Source of the DNA: ZC4RG20 sp963782445
GTDB lineage: Bacteria > Pseudomonadota > Gammaproteobacteria > Steroidobacterales > Rariloculaceae
NCBI GenBank assembly: GCA_963782445.1
Contig: CAWAJM010000001.1
Coordinates: forward strand, 1,302,001 to 1,366,000
Direction of reading: 5' to 3'
Length of the DNA: 64,000 nucleotides
A model generated the notes under the pieces. The model ran no database searches, was not told the DNA's origin, and worked only from the letters and a program-made list of their open reading frames with translations. Positions 46,410-58,922 of the stretch are shown here, piece after piece. A program made the position numbers and the translations under genes. How positions within the stretch are numbered: position 1 is the first letter of the stretch; every line of letters starts with the position of its first letter.

Positions 46410-46799
46410 GTGCATTACCTAACGATCAAGGCCGTCCATATGGGCTGCGTCGCACTGAGCCTCTGCCTCTTCGCCTCGCGCGGTGTCTGGGCCCTGGCAT
46501 CCGGGCGACCGCTTTGGCGATGGCTGCGAATCGTACCGCACGTCGTCGATACGCTCCTGCTCGCGAGCGGCCTCACGCTCGCGTACATCATCGGTCAGTA
46601 TCCGTTCGTGAACAGCGGTTGGCTCACGGCGAAGGTCGTCGGGCTCATTGTATATATCGGCCTCGGCGTCATGGTGTTTCGCGGACCTTTCCCGCGAGCG
46701 GGGCGTTGGGCGATTTTGGCGTCCGCCCTGGGCGTGTTCGCTTATATCGTCAGCGTGGCGGTCACGAAGCGGCCCGAAGGGTTCATGGTCTGGCTTTGA
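46410..46799 (+). CDS. SirB2 family membrane protein
   Basis: A 129-residue membrane protein with four hydrophobic segments. 'YLTIKAVHMGCVALSLCLF', 'LRIVPHVVDTLLLASGLTLA' and 'GWLTAKVVGLIVYIGLGVMV' match SirB2, whose function is not established. The start is GTG with AAGGAGA about 9 bases upstream. Divergent from the moxR operon. Confidence 0.88.
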   Translation: MHYLTIKAVHMGCVALSLCLFASRGVWALASGRPLWRWLRIVPHVVDTLLLASGLTLAYIIGQYPFVNSGWLTAKVVGLIVYIGLGVMVFRGPFPRAGRWAILASALGVFAYIVSVAVTKRPEGFMVWL

Positions 46800-46942
46800 G
46801 CATCGGCGTCGGTTCTCCCCCCGGCGCGGCTCGCGCAAGCCAGGCGATCTTCTCGGAATTCGGCGCTTTCGGCTGAAAACGGCGTGGAACGCACGGCCGG
46901 ACGTGTCGAAAAATGACAGTAATACGTTCGGGGAGCGTCGTC

Positions 46943-48268
46943 ATGAGCAACAGGGCTTCTCCGCCACCGGCCGGCTTTTCTACTGCCTCCGTCTCGATCG
47001 AGGATCTGGACGCAGCGATCGGGCGTCTCGCGAGGACGATGAACGCGGCCACCTACGAGCTTCTCGTGCTCGTGCGCGAGTTCGACGAGCGCCGCGGCTG
47101 GTCGAAATGGAGCTTCGCTTCCGGTGCCGAGTGGGTCGCTTGGCGCTGCGGCATCCATATCTCGACGGCGCGCGAGAAGCTGCGTGTCGCGTATGCGCTG
47201 CGCTCGCTGCCGTGCATCGCGGACGCTTTCGCCGCTGGCAATATCCCTTATGCCAAAGTCAGAGCGCTCACGCGCGTTGCCACGGCCGCGGACGAGGCGC
47301 TTCTTCTTGCTTATGCCGAGCAAGCCACGGCGGCGCAGGTCCAGGAGCGCTGTCGGCAAATCGCCAACGTCGGTTCCGGGGCCACGGACGCGGCACGGGG
47401 CGCTTGGGAACGCCGCTCGCTGTCTATATCCCGGCGACGGGAGCGGGGCACGCTCATGCTCGTGGGCGAGCTCCCCGCCGAGCTCGGAGAGGTGCTTCTG
47501 AAGGCGCTCGATAGGGCCGTGGCTGCCGGCGAGGCGGCTGCGGGACCGGAGTTCGCCGCATCGAGCTGGCACGCGCAGCAGGCCGATGCGATCGTCGCCG
47601 TCGCAAGAAGCTATCTCTCGGCCGAAACGGAACGAGGGGCAGGGGCGGAAGACGGTGCCGGCGTTGCGGGGCAGGGTATGCGCCGTGTCAAACCGGTCCC
47701 TGCGGCCGATCATTATCAGGTCGTCGTGCACGTCGATGCATCCGCCCTCGCGAAGGGCGGCGGGCGCTCCGACCTGCCCCTCGAGACCGTCCGCAGGCTG
47801 GCCTGCGACGGCAGCCTCATGACCGTGCTCGAGGACGAGCGCGGGACACCGCTCGACGTCGGCCGTAAGAAGCGCGTTGTTACCTCATCGATCCGACGCG
47901 CGCTCTGGGCGCGCGACCGCGGCTGCGTCTTTCCGGGCTGCGGCCGCACCCACTATGTCGATGCTCACCACGTTCGGCACTGGGCCGATGGCGGCGAAAC
48001 GAGCGTCGACAATACGCTCCTGCTCTGCTCGCACCACCATACGCTGGTCCACGAAGGTGGCTACCGGGTGCGCCGCGACGCAGCGGGCGGGCCGTACTTC
48101 GAGCGGCCCGATGGCCGCGTCATTCCGCGCTGCGGCTATCGGCTCGGGGACGTTGCGTCGGCCCCGGTCGTGCACGCAGACGCGTCCGCGGACGCGCGGC
48201 TCGGTGCCCTGGTGCGGCGGGGCAGGCCGCCGAACCGCGTCAGGGAACCGCCGCCGCCCCCGTATTAG
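46943..48268 (+). CDS. DUF222 / HNH endonuclease domain protein
   Basis: A 441-residue protein. Residues to about 260 form a helical DUF222-type region ('NAATYELLVLVREFDERRGW', 'SGAEWVAWRCGIHISTAREK'). An HNH nuclease domain lies at about residues 325-370, with 'ARDRGCVFPGCGRTHYVDAH', then 'HHVRHWADGGETSVDNTLLL' and 'CSHHHTLVHEGGYRV'. The two Cys and His clusters fit a zinc-supported HNH fold. The ATG at 46943 has GGGGAG about 8 bases upstream. Such proteins are abundant in actinobacteria and in some gammaproteobacteria, often in several copies; the role is unknown. Confidence 0.88.
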   Translation: MSNRASPPPAGFSTASVSIEDLDAAIGRLARTMNAATYELLVLVREFDERRGWSKWSFASGAEWVAWRCGIHISTAREKLRVAYALRSLPCIADAFAAGNIPYAKVRALTRVATAADEALLLAYAEQATAAQVQERCRQIANVGSGATDAARGAWERRSLSISRRRERGTLMLVGELPAELGEVLLKALDRAVAAGEAAAGPEFAASSWHAQQADAIVAVARSYLSAETERGAGAEDGAGVAGQGMRRVKPVPAADHYQVVVHVDASALAKGGGRSDLPLETVRRLACDGSLMTVLEDERGTPLDVGRKKRVVTSSIRRALWARDRGCVFPGCGRTHYVDAHHVRHWADGGETSVDNTLLLCSHHHTLVHEGGYRVRRDAAGGPYFERPDGRVIPRCGYRLGDVASAPVVHADASADARLGALVRRGRPPNRVREPPPPPY

Positions 48269-48281
48269 ATCCAGATCGGTT

Positions 48282-51043
<2,762 letters not shown>

Positions 51044-51047
<4 letters not shown>

Positions 51048-51382
51048 TCGTTGTCCTCTGATCCTTGTGCGGGGTCTTCCGCCCCCGGCGGGGTGGCGGC
51101 CGGCTCCCACGTCTCGAGCCGTTCCCTGAGTATCGTGTCGATGACTTCCGGTAGCGCCCGGCGCAGCCGCGCGGAGATCTGCTCGAACAGCGTGGCTTCC
51201 ATCTCCGCGAAAGCGCGCCGCACGGCGTCCTCGGTCAGAGAGAAGCACTGGGCGGCGATGCGCGTCTGCAGCTCCGCGACGAGCGCCTCGTTCGCCGTCG
51301 GCCACGCGGGCCCGTTCTCGCGCTCGACGACGTCGGTCAGAATCGGGATGCCGGCTTCCGGCTGCTCAGACACGGCACTCAA
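51044..51382 (-). CDS. Small conserved-type protein between holC and valS (IPILTDVV motif)
   Basis: A 112-residue acidic protein with no membrane segment. It starts 'MSAVSEQPEAGIPILTDVVE', reminiscent of DUF2486-like proteins, followed by an amphipathic helical region ('LVAELQTRIAAQCFSLTEDA', 'FAEMEATLFEQISARLRRAL'). Function unknown. Four-base overlaps with both holC and valS support real, coupled translation. The start is TTG at 51382 or GTG at 51373. Confidence 0.72.
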
Positions 51383-51813
51383 ACCTCGTGCGTCGCGAGG
51401 GTGTATCCCTGCTCCCTATAATACCGGTAACGCTCCCGTCCTTGGCGGCGCCGCTCCGGATCGGCATCGACGATCTCCGCGACGCGCGCGTAGCGGGCGA
51501 CGTAGTCCGGCACCTCGCCCGTCAGGTTGATGAGCACGTCCGGGCGCCGATCGGGCGGCGCCGCTTCGATTCCGATCAGCACGGGCTCCAGCAGCGGCTC
51601 CGTCTCGCTGCCGCCGACGATCCGATGCGGCACGAAGCTGCCCTCCGCGAACGTCCAGAGCAGCTCGTCGAGCCGCCGCGCTTCCTGGCCGGAGCACGAA
51701 CGGATGAACACGTCCTGCTGCGCCTGCATCGCCTTCTCGGCGATGCGGCAGGCGACGCGCAGGCGCGCGTCGTCCGAGGCGCCGCCTAATACGTAGAAGT
51801 CGACCTGCGTCAC
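51379..51813 (-). CDS. holC: DNA polymerase III chi subunit
   Basis: A 144-residue subunit that links the clamp loader to SSB. 'VDFYVLGGASDDARLRVACR', 'DELLWTFAEGSFVPHRIVG' and 'PDVLINLTGEVPDYVARYAR' are the standard HolC blocks. The GTG start overlaps the pepA stop (GTGA). pepA-holC-valS is a conserved gammaproteobacterial order. Confidence 0.93.
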   Translation of the reverse strand: MTQVDFYVLGGASDDARLRVACRIAEKAMQAQQDVFIRSCSGQEARRLDELLWTFAEGSFVPHRIVGGSETEPLLEPVLIGIEAAPPDRRPDVLINLTGEVPDYVARYARVAEIVDADPERRRQGRERYRYYREQGYTLATHEV

Positions 51814-53298
51814 GCGCCGAGGTTCAACAGGAAGTCGACGAGCAGCGGCACAGGCCGGCCCGTGGCCCCCTTGTTGGCCCCATCGGACCGCCATGCGACG
51901 CCCGCGATGTCCAGATGCGCCCAACGTGTGCTGCCGACGAAGCGCGAGAGGAACTGCGCCGCGATCGAGGCGCCGCCCTCGCGGCTGCCGGCATTCGCGA
52001 AATCCGCGAAGTTGCTTTTGAGCGAGTCGCCGTACTCGTCGTCCGCCGGCAGCGGCCAGGCGACGTTGAGCGAACGGTTGCCGGCTGCCACGAGCTCGGC
52101 CGAAAGCTCAGCGTCGCGCGAAAATACGCCCGAGTAGACGTGGCCCAGCGCGATGACGCAGGCGCCGGTCAACGTCGCGACGTTCGAGCAGGCAGCGCGG
52201 GTCGTAGCGGCGCGCATAGGCGAGGGCGTCGCTGAGAATCAGGCGCCCCTCGGCGTCGGTGTTCAGAATCTCGATCGTCTGCCCGGACAGGCTCTTGACG
52301 ATGTCGCCGGGGCGCGTCGCACGGCCGCCTGGCATGTTCTCGCAGCAGGGGATGATCGCGACGACGTTGAGCGGGGCGTCGAGCTCGGCCGCCGCCGAAA
52401 TGGTGCCGAGCACGGAGGCCGCGCCGCACATGTCGTACTTCATCTCGTCCATTTTCGGCGGCGGCTTCAGCGAGATGCCGCCCGTGTCGAACGTGATGCC
52501 CTTGCCGCACAGTGCAACGGGCGCGGCGTCGGCCTCGCCGCCGCGGTATTCCGCTACGATGAGGCGCGGCGGCTCGTCCGCGCCCTGGGTCACGGCAAGG
52601 AAGGCGCCCATGTCGAGCTTCTTGATGTCCCGCTCCGTGAGGACCTTGACGTTGAGCTTCGCATGACGGTCGGCGAGCGCGAGCGCGACGTCCGCGATGT
52701 GCGTGGGCGTACAGACGTTGGCCGGCCGGTTGCCCAAGTCGCGCGCGAGGTCCACGCCTCCCGCAATGGCCGAACCATGGGCAATGCCGCGCCGCGTCTC
52801 CGCCGCGGCCGCCGGCTCGGCGATCGCGATGCCGCAGCGAGCAAGCTTCGGGGGCGTTCGCTCGCCACTCTTGAGCTCGTCGAACCGATAGACACCGGCA
52901 CGCACCGTCTCGACGGTAATGCGGGCGGCGTAGTACGGGTCGAGGTCCCCGGGCGGGGCGTAGGTCAGATAGCTCACGGCCTCCTTGACGCCCGTGCTCG
53001 CGAGCGCCGCGACCGCCGCCGAGAGGGCCCGCGCGAGCCGCTTCGTGTCGAAGCCGTCCGCCGCGCCGCAGCCGACGAGCAGCCAGCGCTCGGGACCGCC
53101 CTCGACCGGGTTCGGCACGAGCAGGGTACTGCCGAGCTTGGCCGAAGCGTCGCCGTGACGCAGGAGCCGGCGAATCAGCCCTTCGGAGGCCGCGTCGAGC
53201 TGCTTGGCGACGCCCGCGAACCGGCCCTCGAAGACGGGGACGATGGCACAGGCCGTTCGCTGGCTCGCCGGCGCCCCGGTTTTGACGGGAAACTCCAT
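51810..53298 (-). pseudogene. pepA: Leucyl aminopeptidase PepA, interrupted by a +1 frameshift
   Basis: A classical M17 PepA split in two frames. The N-terminal frame runs from ATG 53298 (AGGAG upstream) through 'LCGKGITFDTGGISLKPPP' and 'EILNTDAEGRLILSDALAYA', then leaves the family at 'DPRCLLERRD'. The rest continues in another frame from 'VATLTGACVIALGHVYSGVF' to 'PVPLLVDFLLNLGA'. Removing one T of the TT pair at 52193-52194 restores 'DPRCLLDVATLTGAC' exactly as in the family. It may be a true frameshift or a sequencing/assembly error. If real, the product lacks the catalytic C-terminal part. A second M17 enzyme at 4130-5647 could compensate. Confidence 0.88.
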
Positions 53299-53521
53299 TC
53301 TTATTCTCCTCGCTACGCCGGGGGCGCGGCCGAACTCCCACGCGAACACCTCGAGGCCGCGCGATCGGGCGGCCCCGTCCTCTAGGCGATGAAGCTGCGC
53401 GAGGACGTGAACCTGTACGCGGCGGCTGCTGGGGGCGCCTGTGTTATCGTTTGTTGCCCGCGACGTTAGGCGGCTTAGTGTAATCGATTCGCAAACCCGA
53501 CTGTTAACGGATCTTCAGCCT

Positions 53522-54622
53522 TTGAGTCTCATCAGCCGCTACGTCCTGCGCGAGTGCTTCGGCGCGTGGCTGCTGGTGACGGCAGTCCTGTTCGTGATCC
53601 TCATGGGCAATCAGTTTGCCCAGATTCTCGGCGATGCCGCGGCCGATCAGCTTCCCCGGCAAGCCGTATTCTCGGTGCTCGGGCTCACGGCACTGCGTTA
53701 CGTGACGCTGCTTGCCCCGATCGGCTTGTTTCTCGGGACGATGCTCGCGCTCGCGCGCCTCGCACGCGACAGCGAGATGGCGGCCCTCGGCGCCTGCGGG
53801 GTCGGCCCCGTGAGCCTGCTCGGTCCCATCGGACTGATGACGCTCGCCCTCGCGGCCGCCTCCACGTGGCTCGTTCTCGTGCAGACGCCGGCGGCGAGCC
53901 GGCGCATCGCCGAGATCCGCGACGAGGCGCGGGCCGCCGTGCAGCTCAGTGCGCTCGAGCCGGGCCAATTCGCTTCTCCCGACGGCGGCGACACGGTGCT
54001 CTACGCGCGGGGCGTGAAGGGCGATCAACTGCACGACGTCTTCCTCGAGCGCCAGTACGACGGGCGTGTCGTCGCGATCCGCGCCGAGCGCGGCAAGCGT
54101 GTCCGGGACCCAAAGACCGGAATGCTCTCGTTCGTGCTCTACAACGGAACCCGCTACGAGGGCGTGCCCGGCAAGACCGGGTTCCTATTGATGCAGTTCG
54201 CCGAGCACGGCATCCCCGTGCGCATGGCCAAGCCCGCCGACACGAAGCCGTCGGCGGACACGAAGACGACCGGCCAGCTGCTCGCTTCGAGCGATCCGTC
54301 GGACCGCGCCGAGCTCTGGTGGCGACTCTCGACCCCGATCTCGCTGTTCGTGCTCGCGCTGCTGGCCGTCCCGCTGAGCCGCTCGTCGCCGCGCGAGGGT
54401 CGCTACGCGCGCGTCGCCGTCGGCCTGCTCGTCTATGTGATCTATCAGAACGCCGTCTCGATCGGCCTCGTCTGGCTGCAGCAGCAGCGCGTGCCGGCCT
54501 GGGCCGGCGTGTGGTGGGTGCACGCGATCGCCGGCGCCGTGGCGCTCTACTGGCTCGGCCGCGAAGCCGGCTGGTTCGTGCGCGCGCGTCCCGTCAAGGC
54601 GCGGGCTCTCGTTTGCCAATGA
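53522..54622 (+). CDS. lptF: LPS export permease LptF
   Basis: A 366-residue inner-membrane subunit of the LptB2FGC transporter that extracts LPS. It starts 'LSLISRYVLRECFGAWLLV', has paired N- and C-terminal membrane bundles and a central periplasmic beta-jellyroll ('VLYARGVKGDQLHDVFLERQ', 'LYNGTRYEGVPGKTGFLL'). The TTG at 53522 gives the typical length and N-terminus; an upstream GTG (53441) adds 27 unconserved residues. Divergent from pepA, as usual. Confidence 0.92.
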   Translation: MSLISRYVLRECFGAWLLVTAVLFVILMGNQFAQILGDAAADQLPRQAVFSVLGLTALRYVTLLAPIGLFLGTMLALARLARDSEMAALGACGVGPVSLLGPIGLMTLALAAASTWLVLVQTPAASRRIAEIRDEARAAVQLSALEPGQFASPDGGDTVLYARGVKGDQLHDVFLERQYDGRVVAIRAERGKRVRDPKTGMLSFVLYNGTRYEGVPGKTGFLLMQFAEHGIPVRMAKPADTKPSADTKTTGQLLASSDPSDRAELWWRLSTPISLFVLALLAVPLSRSSPREGRYARVAVGLLVYVIYQNAVSIGLVWLQQQRVPAWAGVWWVHAIAGAVALYWLGREAGWFVRARPVKARALVCQ

Positions 54623-55701
54623 ACCTCCTGGCCCGCTATCTCGTCGTCGAAGTGCTGCGCGGCGTTGCCATGGCGCTCGGCGCCTTGACGGCGATCGTCG
54701 CCTTCATCGACATGGTCGGCCAGCTCGGCGACGTTGGCACCAACGGCTACGGGTTTCTGCAGGCCGCCGCGTTCGTCGCGCTCGGGCTGCCGGGCTCGAT
54801 CGTCGACGTGCTGCCGGCCGCGGCGCTCATCGGCTCGCTGCTCGCCCTCGGCAACCTGGCCGTGCACCGCGAGCTCGTCGTCATGCGTGCAAACGGCGTC
54901 TCGCATCTGCAATTGCTCGGCGGCGTCTCCATCGCGGGCTGCATTCTCATGGTCGTCATGGTCCTGCTCGGCGAATCTCTGGCGCCGTCGCTCGCAGCCT
55001 ATGGTCGCGACCTGCGCACGCACGCGCTGCACCGGGACGTGAAGCTCGAGGGCGGGCAGTCGGCATGGCTCAAGGCCGGGGACCGCATCTTGAATTTCAG
55101 GCGTCAGGCCGGCGGGCTCGAGGTTCACGGCGGCCTGTACCTTTTCGAGCTCGGTCCCGGCGAGACCCTGAGCCGCATCGCCCATGCGGACTCGGCTCAG
55201 GTCGGCGCCCGGAACGACTGGCTGCTCTCCAACTATGCCGAGACGAAGTTCCTGCCCGACCGCGTCGACGCGGACCACGAACGCGTCGTGCACAAAGACT
55301 ACGGCCTGAGCCCCGACCTGCTCGGTCTGGCCGACGTGCGCCAGGATCAGCTGACGACCTCGGGCCTCAGGCGCTACATCGCTTACCTGCGCGCTAACGC
55401 GCTCGACGCGACGCGCTATCTCATCGCCTACTGGCTGCGCGTAGCGAATACGGTATCGGTGCTGCTCATGACGCTGCTCGCGCTGCCGTTCGTGTTCGGC
55501 GGCCTGCGCTCGGCCGGGACCGGCAGCCGCCTGCTCGTGGGGCTCGTCGTCGGACTCACGTACTACGTGGCCTCGCAGATGCTGGCCCACAGCGGGGAGG
55601 TCTTCAACATCGATCCGCGTGTCGTGGCCTGGGCACCGAGCGCCGTGCTGCTGCTCGTGACGGTCGTCGCGCTCTCGAGGCTCCGCCGGCCCGGCGGCTG
55701 A
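54619..55701 (+). CDS. lptG: LPS export permease LptG
   Basis: A 360-residue partner of LptF. 'ARYLVVEVLRGVAMALGALT' begins the protein; 'GSIVDVLPAAALIGSLLALG' and 'ELVVMRANGVSHLQLL' form the coupling-helix region that contacts LptB; the periplasmic part is central. The ATG overlaps the lptF stop by four bases. Confidence 0.95.
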   Translation: MNLLARYLVVEVLRGVAMALGALTAIVAFIDMVGQLGDVGTNGYGFLQAAAFVALGLPGSIVDVLPAAALIGSLLALGNLAVHRELVVMRANGVSHLQLLGGVSIAGCILMVVMVLLGESLAPSLAAYGRDLRTHALHRDVKLEGGQSAWLKAGDRILNFRRQAGGLEVHGGLYLFELGPGETLSRIAHADSAQVGARNDWLLSNYAETKFLPDRVDADHERVVHKDYGLSPDLLGLADVRQDQLTTSGLRRYIAYLRANALDATRYLIAYWLRVANTVSVLLMTLLALPFVFGGLRSAGTGSRLLVGLVVGLTYYVASQMLAHSGEVFNIDPRVVAWAPSAVLLLVTVVALSRLRRPGG

Positions 55702-55782
55702 GCGGCGGGCGCCGCCGCGCGCGAGGCCGTTCATGAATCTTGCTGTCGATCCCTATCGACGCGAGTCGACACGCCCGCGCAG

Positions 55783-56328
55783 TCACGCCGCCGCCTTGGG
55801 CTCGTAAACGAGGCGCGTGCCGGAGAGCCGGTCGTGCAGGCAGAGTCGGGCCGGGTCGGCCAGCTTCCACCAATAGGCGAGGCCGGCCAGCAGCGCCCAG
55901 CACCACCAAAGCCCCGCCTCGCTTCGCCAAGCCCACCAGGCGCCGAGCCCGGCAGGCAGCAGCGTCGCTGCCCCGGCCGCGAAGCGCAGCGCTGCGCGGC
56001 CCCAACCGACGGGGCCGGCGGCGGCCGAGACCACGCGTAGCCGCCAGGCACGCGCGCCGAGCGTCTGGCCGCCGTGGGTCCAAAACCATAGGAAAAACAA
56101 GATGATGATGACGCAGAGGCCGAGCTGGTAGAGCGGGTGCGCGGCCGTGCCGGGCGCGATGGTTCCGCCGTGGGTGATGACGGCGGCGAGCGTGAAGACC
56201 ATGAGCAGGGCGCCGAGCAGCAACAGATCGTAGGCCAACGCTGCGAGCCGCCGCAGCAGGCCGCCGGGACGGGCGACAATGGATCCCGCCGGGGACGAGG
56301 CATTCAGCACGTCGGTTTCATTCGTCAA
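55783..56328 (-). CDS. RDD family membrane protein
   Basis: A 181-residue protein with about four membrane segments. The RDD hallmark is spread over 'PGGLLRRLAALAYDLLLLGA', 'GGQTLGARAWRLRVVSA' and 'PARLCLHDRLSGTRLVY'. Function unknown; some relatives may be transporters. Convergent with lptFG, a common arrangement. It is divergent from the TonB receptor gene; nothing clear was found in the 139-bp spacer except a short T run. Confidence 0.88.
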   Translation of the reverse strand: MTNETDVLNASSPAGSIVARPGGLLRRLAALAYDLLLLGALLMVFTLAAVITHGGTIAPGTAAHPLYQLGLCVIIILFFLWFWTHGGQTLGARAWRLRVVSAAAGPVGWGRAALRFAAGAATLLPAGLGAWWAWRSEAGLWWCWALLAGLAYWWKLADPARLCLHDRLSGTRLVYEPKAAA

Positions 56329-56467
56329 TCTCTGATGTTCCTTTTTTTAGTCAAATGTGTGAATCCGCTGCTTGTTTGCCGGATCGTAGCTGCGTTTACT
56401 TAACGCGGCCGCGCCCCTGGCCGGTGCGGCCCTGTTTATATCGGATTTGGACCACAAGGGTGCGCAC

Positions 56468-58831
56468 ATGTCACAGAACCCGCGCTCGGGTAGGCCGATG
56501 AGGTCTCCGCTGGCGGCGGCAATCGCGGCGGCGATCGGCTCGGCCTGCATCTCGAGCCCGCTGCTGGCGCAGCAGGCGGAGGGCGCCGGAGGATCGGCGC
56601 TCGAGGAAATCGTCGTCACGGCTTCGCGCCGCGCCACGACGGTGCAAGACGCACCGTTCAACATTCAGGCCTACAGCGGCAACATGCTCGAGAGCCAGAG
56701 GCTCGACAACCTCACGCAGCTCGCGCGTTGGGTGCCGGGTCTCACGGTCGTCGGCGAAGGCCCACGTGCGGCGGACCTCATGACCGTGCGCGGCCTCAAC
56801 GTGCAGTCCTTGAACGCCAGCGACTATCTGGACAACTCGAGCGGCGGCACGGTGCAGACTTATCTCGGCGACATTCCCCTCTACGTCGATCTCAAGCTGC
56901 ACGATATCGACCGCGTCGAGGTCCTGCTCGGTCCGCAGGGCACGCTTTACGGCGCCAGCACGCTCGGCGGCGCGGTCCGCTATATCCCGAAAGCCCCCGA
57001 TCCGACGGAGTTCGCGGTCGAGGCGAAGGCCGATCTCTACAGCCTCGCCCACAGCAGCGGAGCGGGCAACGAGACGGACTTCGCCGTCAACGTCCCGCTC
57101 GTGAGCGACAAGCTCGCATTTCGCGCCTCCGCCGAACGGCTGGACGACCCGGGCTTCATCGACTACCCCTATCTGGTTCGCGACGCGGGCGTCTCGAATC
57201 CCCAGCCGGACTTCAGCAATCCGGCCGATGTCGCGGCGAACCTGCGCCGCGTCAACGATGCGGACTTCGAGAAGACGCTCTCGGGCCGCCTCGCGCTGCT
57301 GTGGAACGCGTCGGACAACGTCACGGCGACGTTCAACTACTACCATCAGGATCAGAACGTCGGCGCCCGGACGATCAACAACCGTCAGGCGTTCGGTACG
57401 GGCAAGTACGAGTCCGGCCAGCGTTTCCTCGAGCCGAACGACCGCACCACGGATCTTGTGAGCGCGGAGATCGTGGCGGACCTCGGCTTCGCGACGCTGA
57501 CTTCCGCAACCGGCGTCTCGGACTTCGACGAGCACGGCCAGCGGGATCAGACGGACCTGCTGCTCGAGTTTCAGTACGGGTACGAACAGTTTCCCGAGTT
57601 CGCCGCTTATACGCGGGAGGCGAATCAGGAACACCGCGTCAACGAGGAGATTCGGCTCGTCTCGAAAGGCAAAGGACCTTGGAGCTGGATCGGCGGTCTG
57701 TTCTACAACCGCTTCCGCATCGACGAAAGCAGCCAGGAGTTTACGCCGGGCTATCCCGCGTTCGCCGGTATCTCGGTACCGACGGGCGACCTCGAATACC
57801 GCCAGCTCACCCACGACCGGCTCACCGAAAGGGCCGCTTTCGGCGAGGTAGGGTATGCGTTCAGGCCCAAGTGGACCCTGACGCTCGGCGGCCGCCTCTT
57901 CGGTTATCGAGTCGAGCAGGCCGTGAGCTACGAAGTCCCTTACGCCGATTGGGCCGATTCGAACGGCAATTCCGCTGACGACCACGGCACGCTCGGCAAG
58001 GTCAATCTCGCGTACCGGTACAGCCCGAAGCTGCTCGGTTACCTGACGGTGAGTCAGGGCTACCGCATCGGCGGCGTCAACGATGTGCCGCCTTGCGTGC
58101 TGCCCGTCGACGCGCAGAACGTGTGCGCGCTGCCGAACGAGGTGCTCATCAAGCCGGACCGCACGACGAACTATGAGCTCGGCGTGCACACCGACTGGCG
58201 CGAAGGGCGCCTCAGACTCAATGCGGACATCTTCGATATCGATTGGCAGGACATTCAGACGCGCGGCACGACTCAATACGGCGGCGCCGTGATTACGGTC
58301 AACGGCGGCGGCGCCCGCAGCCGCGGCGTCGAGGTAGCCCTACAGGCCGCGACGCAAGGGCCGTGGTCGTTCTCGGCGAGTTATGCCTACGATCAGGCGG
58401 AGCTCACGACGAATGCGCCGGGGCTCGTCGATGGCCAGGATGCGTTCGCGGGCGACCGGCTCGCGGGTACGCCCGAGCAGCAGGGCAGTGTCTCGGTGAA
58501 CTATTCGCGCCCGCTCGCGAGCGGGCTCATGCTCAACGCGACCTACGGCCTCACGGCGACGAGCGACGTGCTGACCAAGGTCGGCCAACGCGCGAACGGC
58601 GAGCGGCTCGGCGGCTTCGCGGTGCATTCGGCTTCGGTCGGCGTAGGGCGCGGGCAGTGGACGGCCAACGTCTATGCCGACAATCTCACCGACAAGTTCG
58701 CCGAAACGGGCGTGCGGGGCGATCCCACGGATATCGTCGACGTGAGCGGTTTCACGTCGCGCCGCTACTTCCGCTACGTGCTGCGCCCGCGGACGGTCGG
58801 GGTACAATTCCGCTACCGATTGGGGTGGTAG
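56468..58831 (+). CDS. TonB-dependent outer membrane receptor
   Basis: A 787-residue receptor with a signal peptide ending near 'SSPLLAQQAEG', a TonB-box-like 'LEEIVVTASRRATTVQDAP', an N-terminal plug ('RVEVLLGPQGTLYGASTLG', 'GAVRYIPKAPDP') and a C-terminal beta-barrel ending in an aromatic strand 'VGVQFRYRLGW'. It takes up a large or scarce substrate across the outer membrane. Siderophore, vitamin, glycan or lipid cannot be told apart. The ATG at 56468 has AAGGG about 8 bases upstream. It is followed by a TPR-sulfotransferase and a GNAT protein on the same strand. Confidence 0.93.
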   Translation: MSQNPRSGRPMRSPLAAAIAAAIGSACISSPLLAQQAEGAGGSALEEIVVTASRRATTVQDAPFNIQAYSGNMLESQRLDNLTQLARWVPGLTVVGEGPRAADLMTVRGLNVQSLNASDYLDNSSGGTVQTYLGDIPLYVDLKLHDIDRVEVLLGPQGTLYGASTLGGAVRYIPKAPDPTEFAVEAKADLYSLAHSSGAGNETDFAVNVPLVSDKLAFRASAERLDDPGFIDYPYLVRDAGVSNPQPDFSNPADVAANLRRVNDADFEKTLSGRLALLWNASDNVTATFNYYHQDQNVGARTINNRQAFGTGKYESGQRFLEPNDRTTDLVSAEIVADLGFATLTSATGVSDFDEHGQRDQTDLLLEFQYGYEQFPEFAAYTREANQEHRVNEEIRLVSKGKGPWSWIGGLFYNRFRIDESSQEFTPGYPAFAGISVPTGDLEYRQLTHDRLTERAAFGEVGYAFRPKWTLTLGGRLFGYRVEQAVSYEVPYADWADSNGNSADDHGTLGKVNLAYRYSPKLLGYLTVSQGYRIGGVNDVPPCVLPVDAQNVCALPNEVLIKPDRTTNYELGVHTDWREGRLRLNADIFDIDWQDIQTRGTTQYGGAVITVNGGGARSRGVEVALQAATQGPWSFSASYAYDQAELTTNAPGLVDGQDAFAGDRLAGTPEQQGSVSVNYSRPLASGLMLNATYGLTATSDVLTKVGQRANGERLGGFAVHSASVGVGRGQWTANVYADNLTDKFAETGVRGDPTDIVDVSGFTSRRYFRYVLRPRTVGVQFRYRLGW

Positions 58832-58922
58832 ACGGGCGAGCCCGATCGACGAGACGGCGGCACAGCTCGCAGAGGGGCGGCGGCAAGCACAGGCGTGTCT
58901 CGCACGCGGCGACTATGCGGGC

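Noticed and set aside
53454..53484. TTGCCC and TGTAAT as an lptF promoter
   Set aside because: Spacing of 19 bp and poor -35 match; too weak to list.
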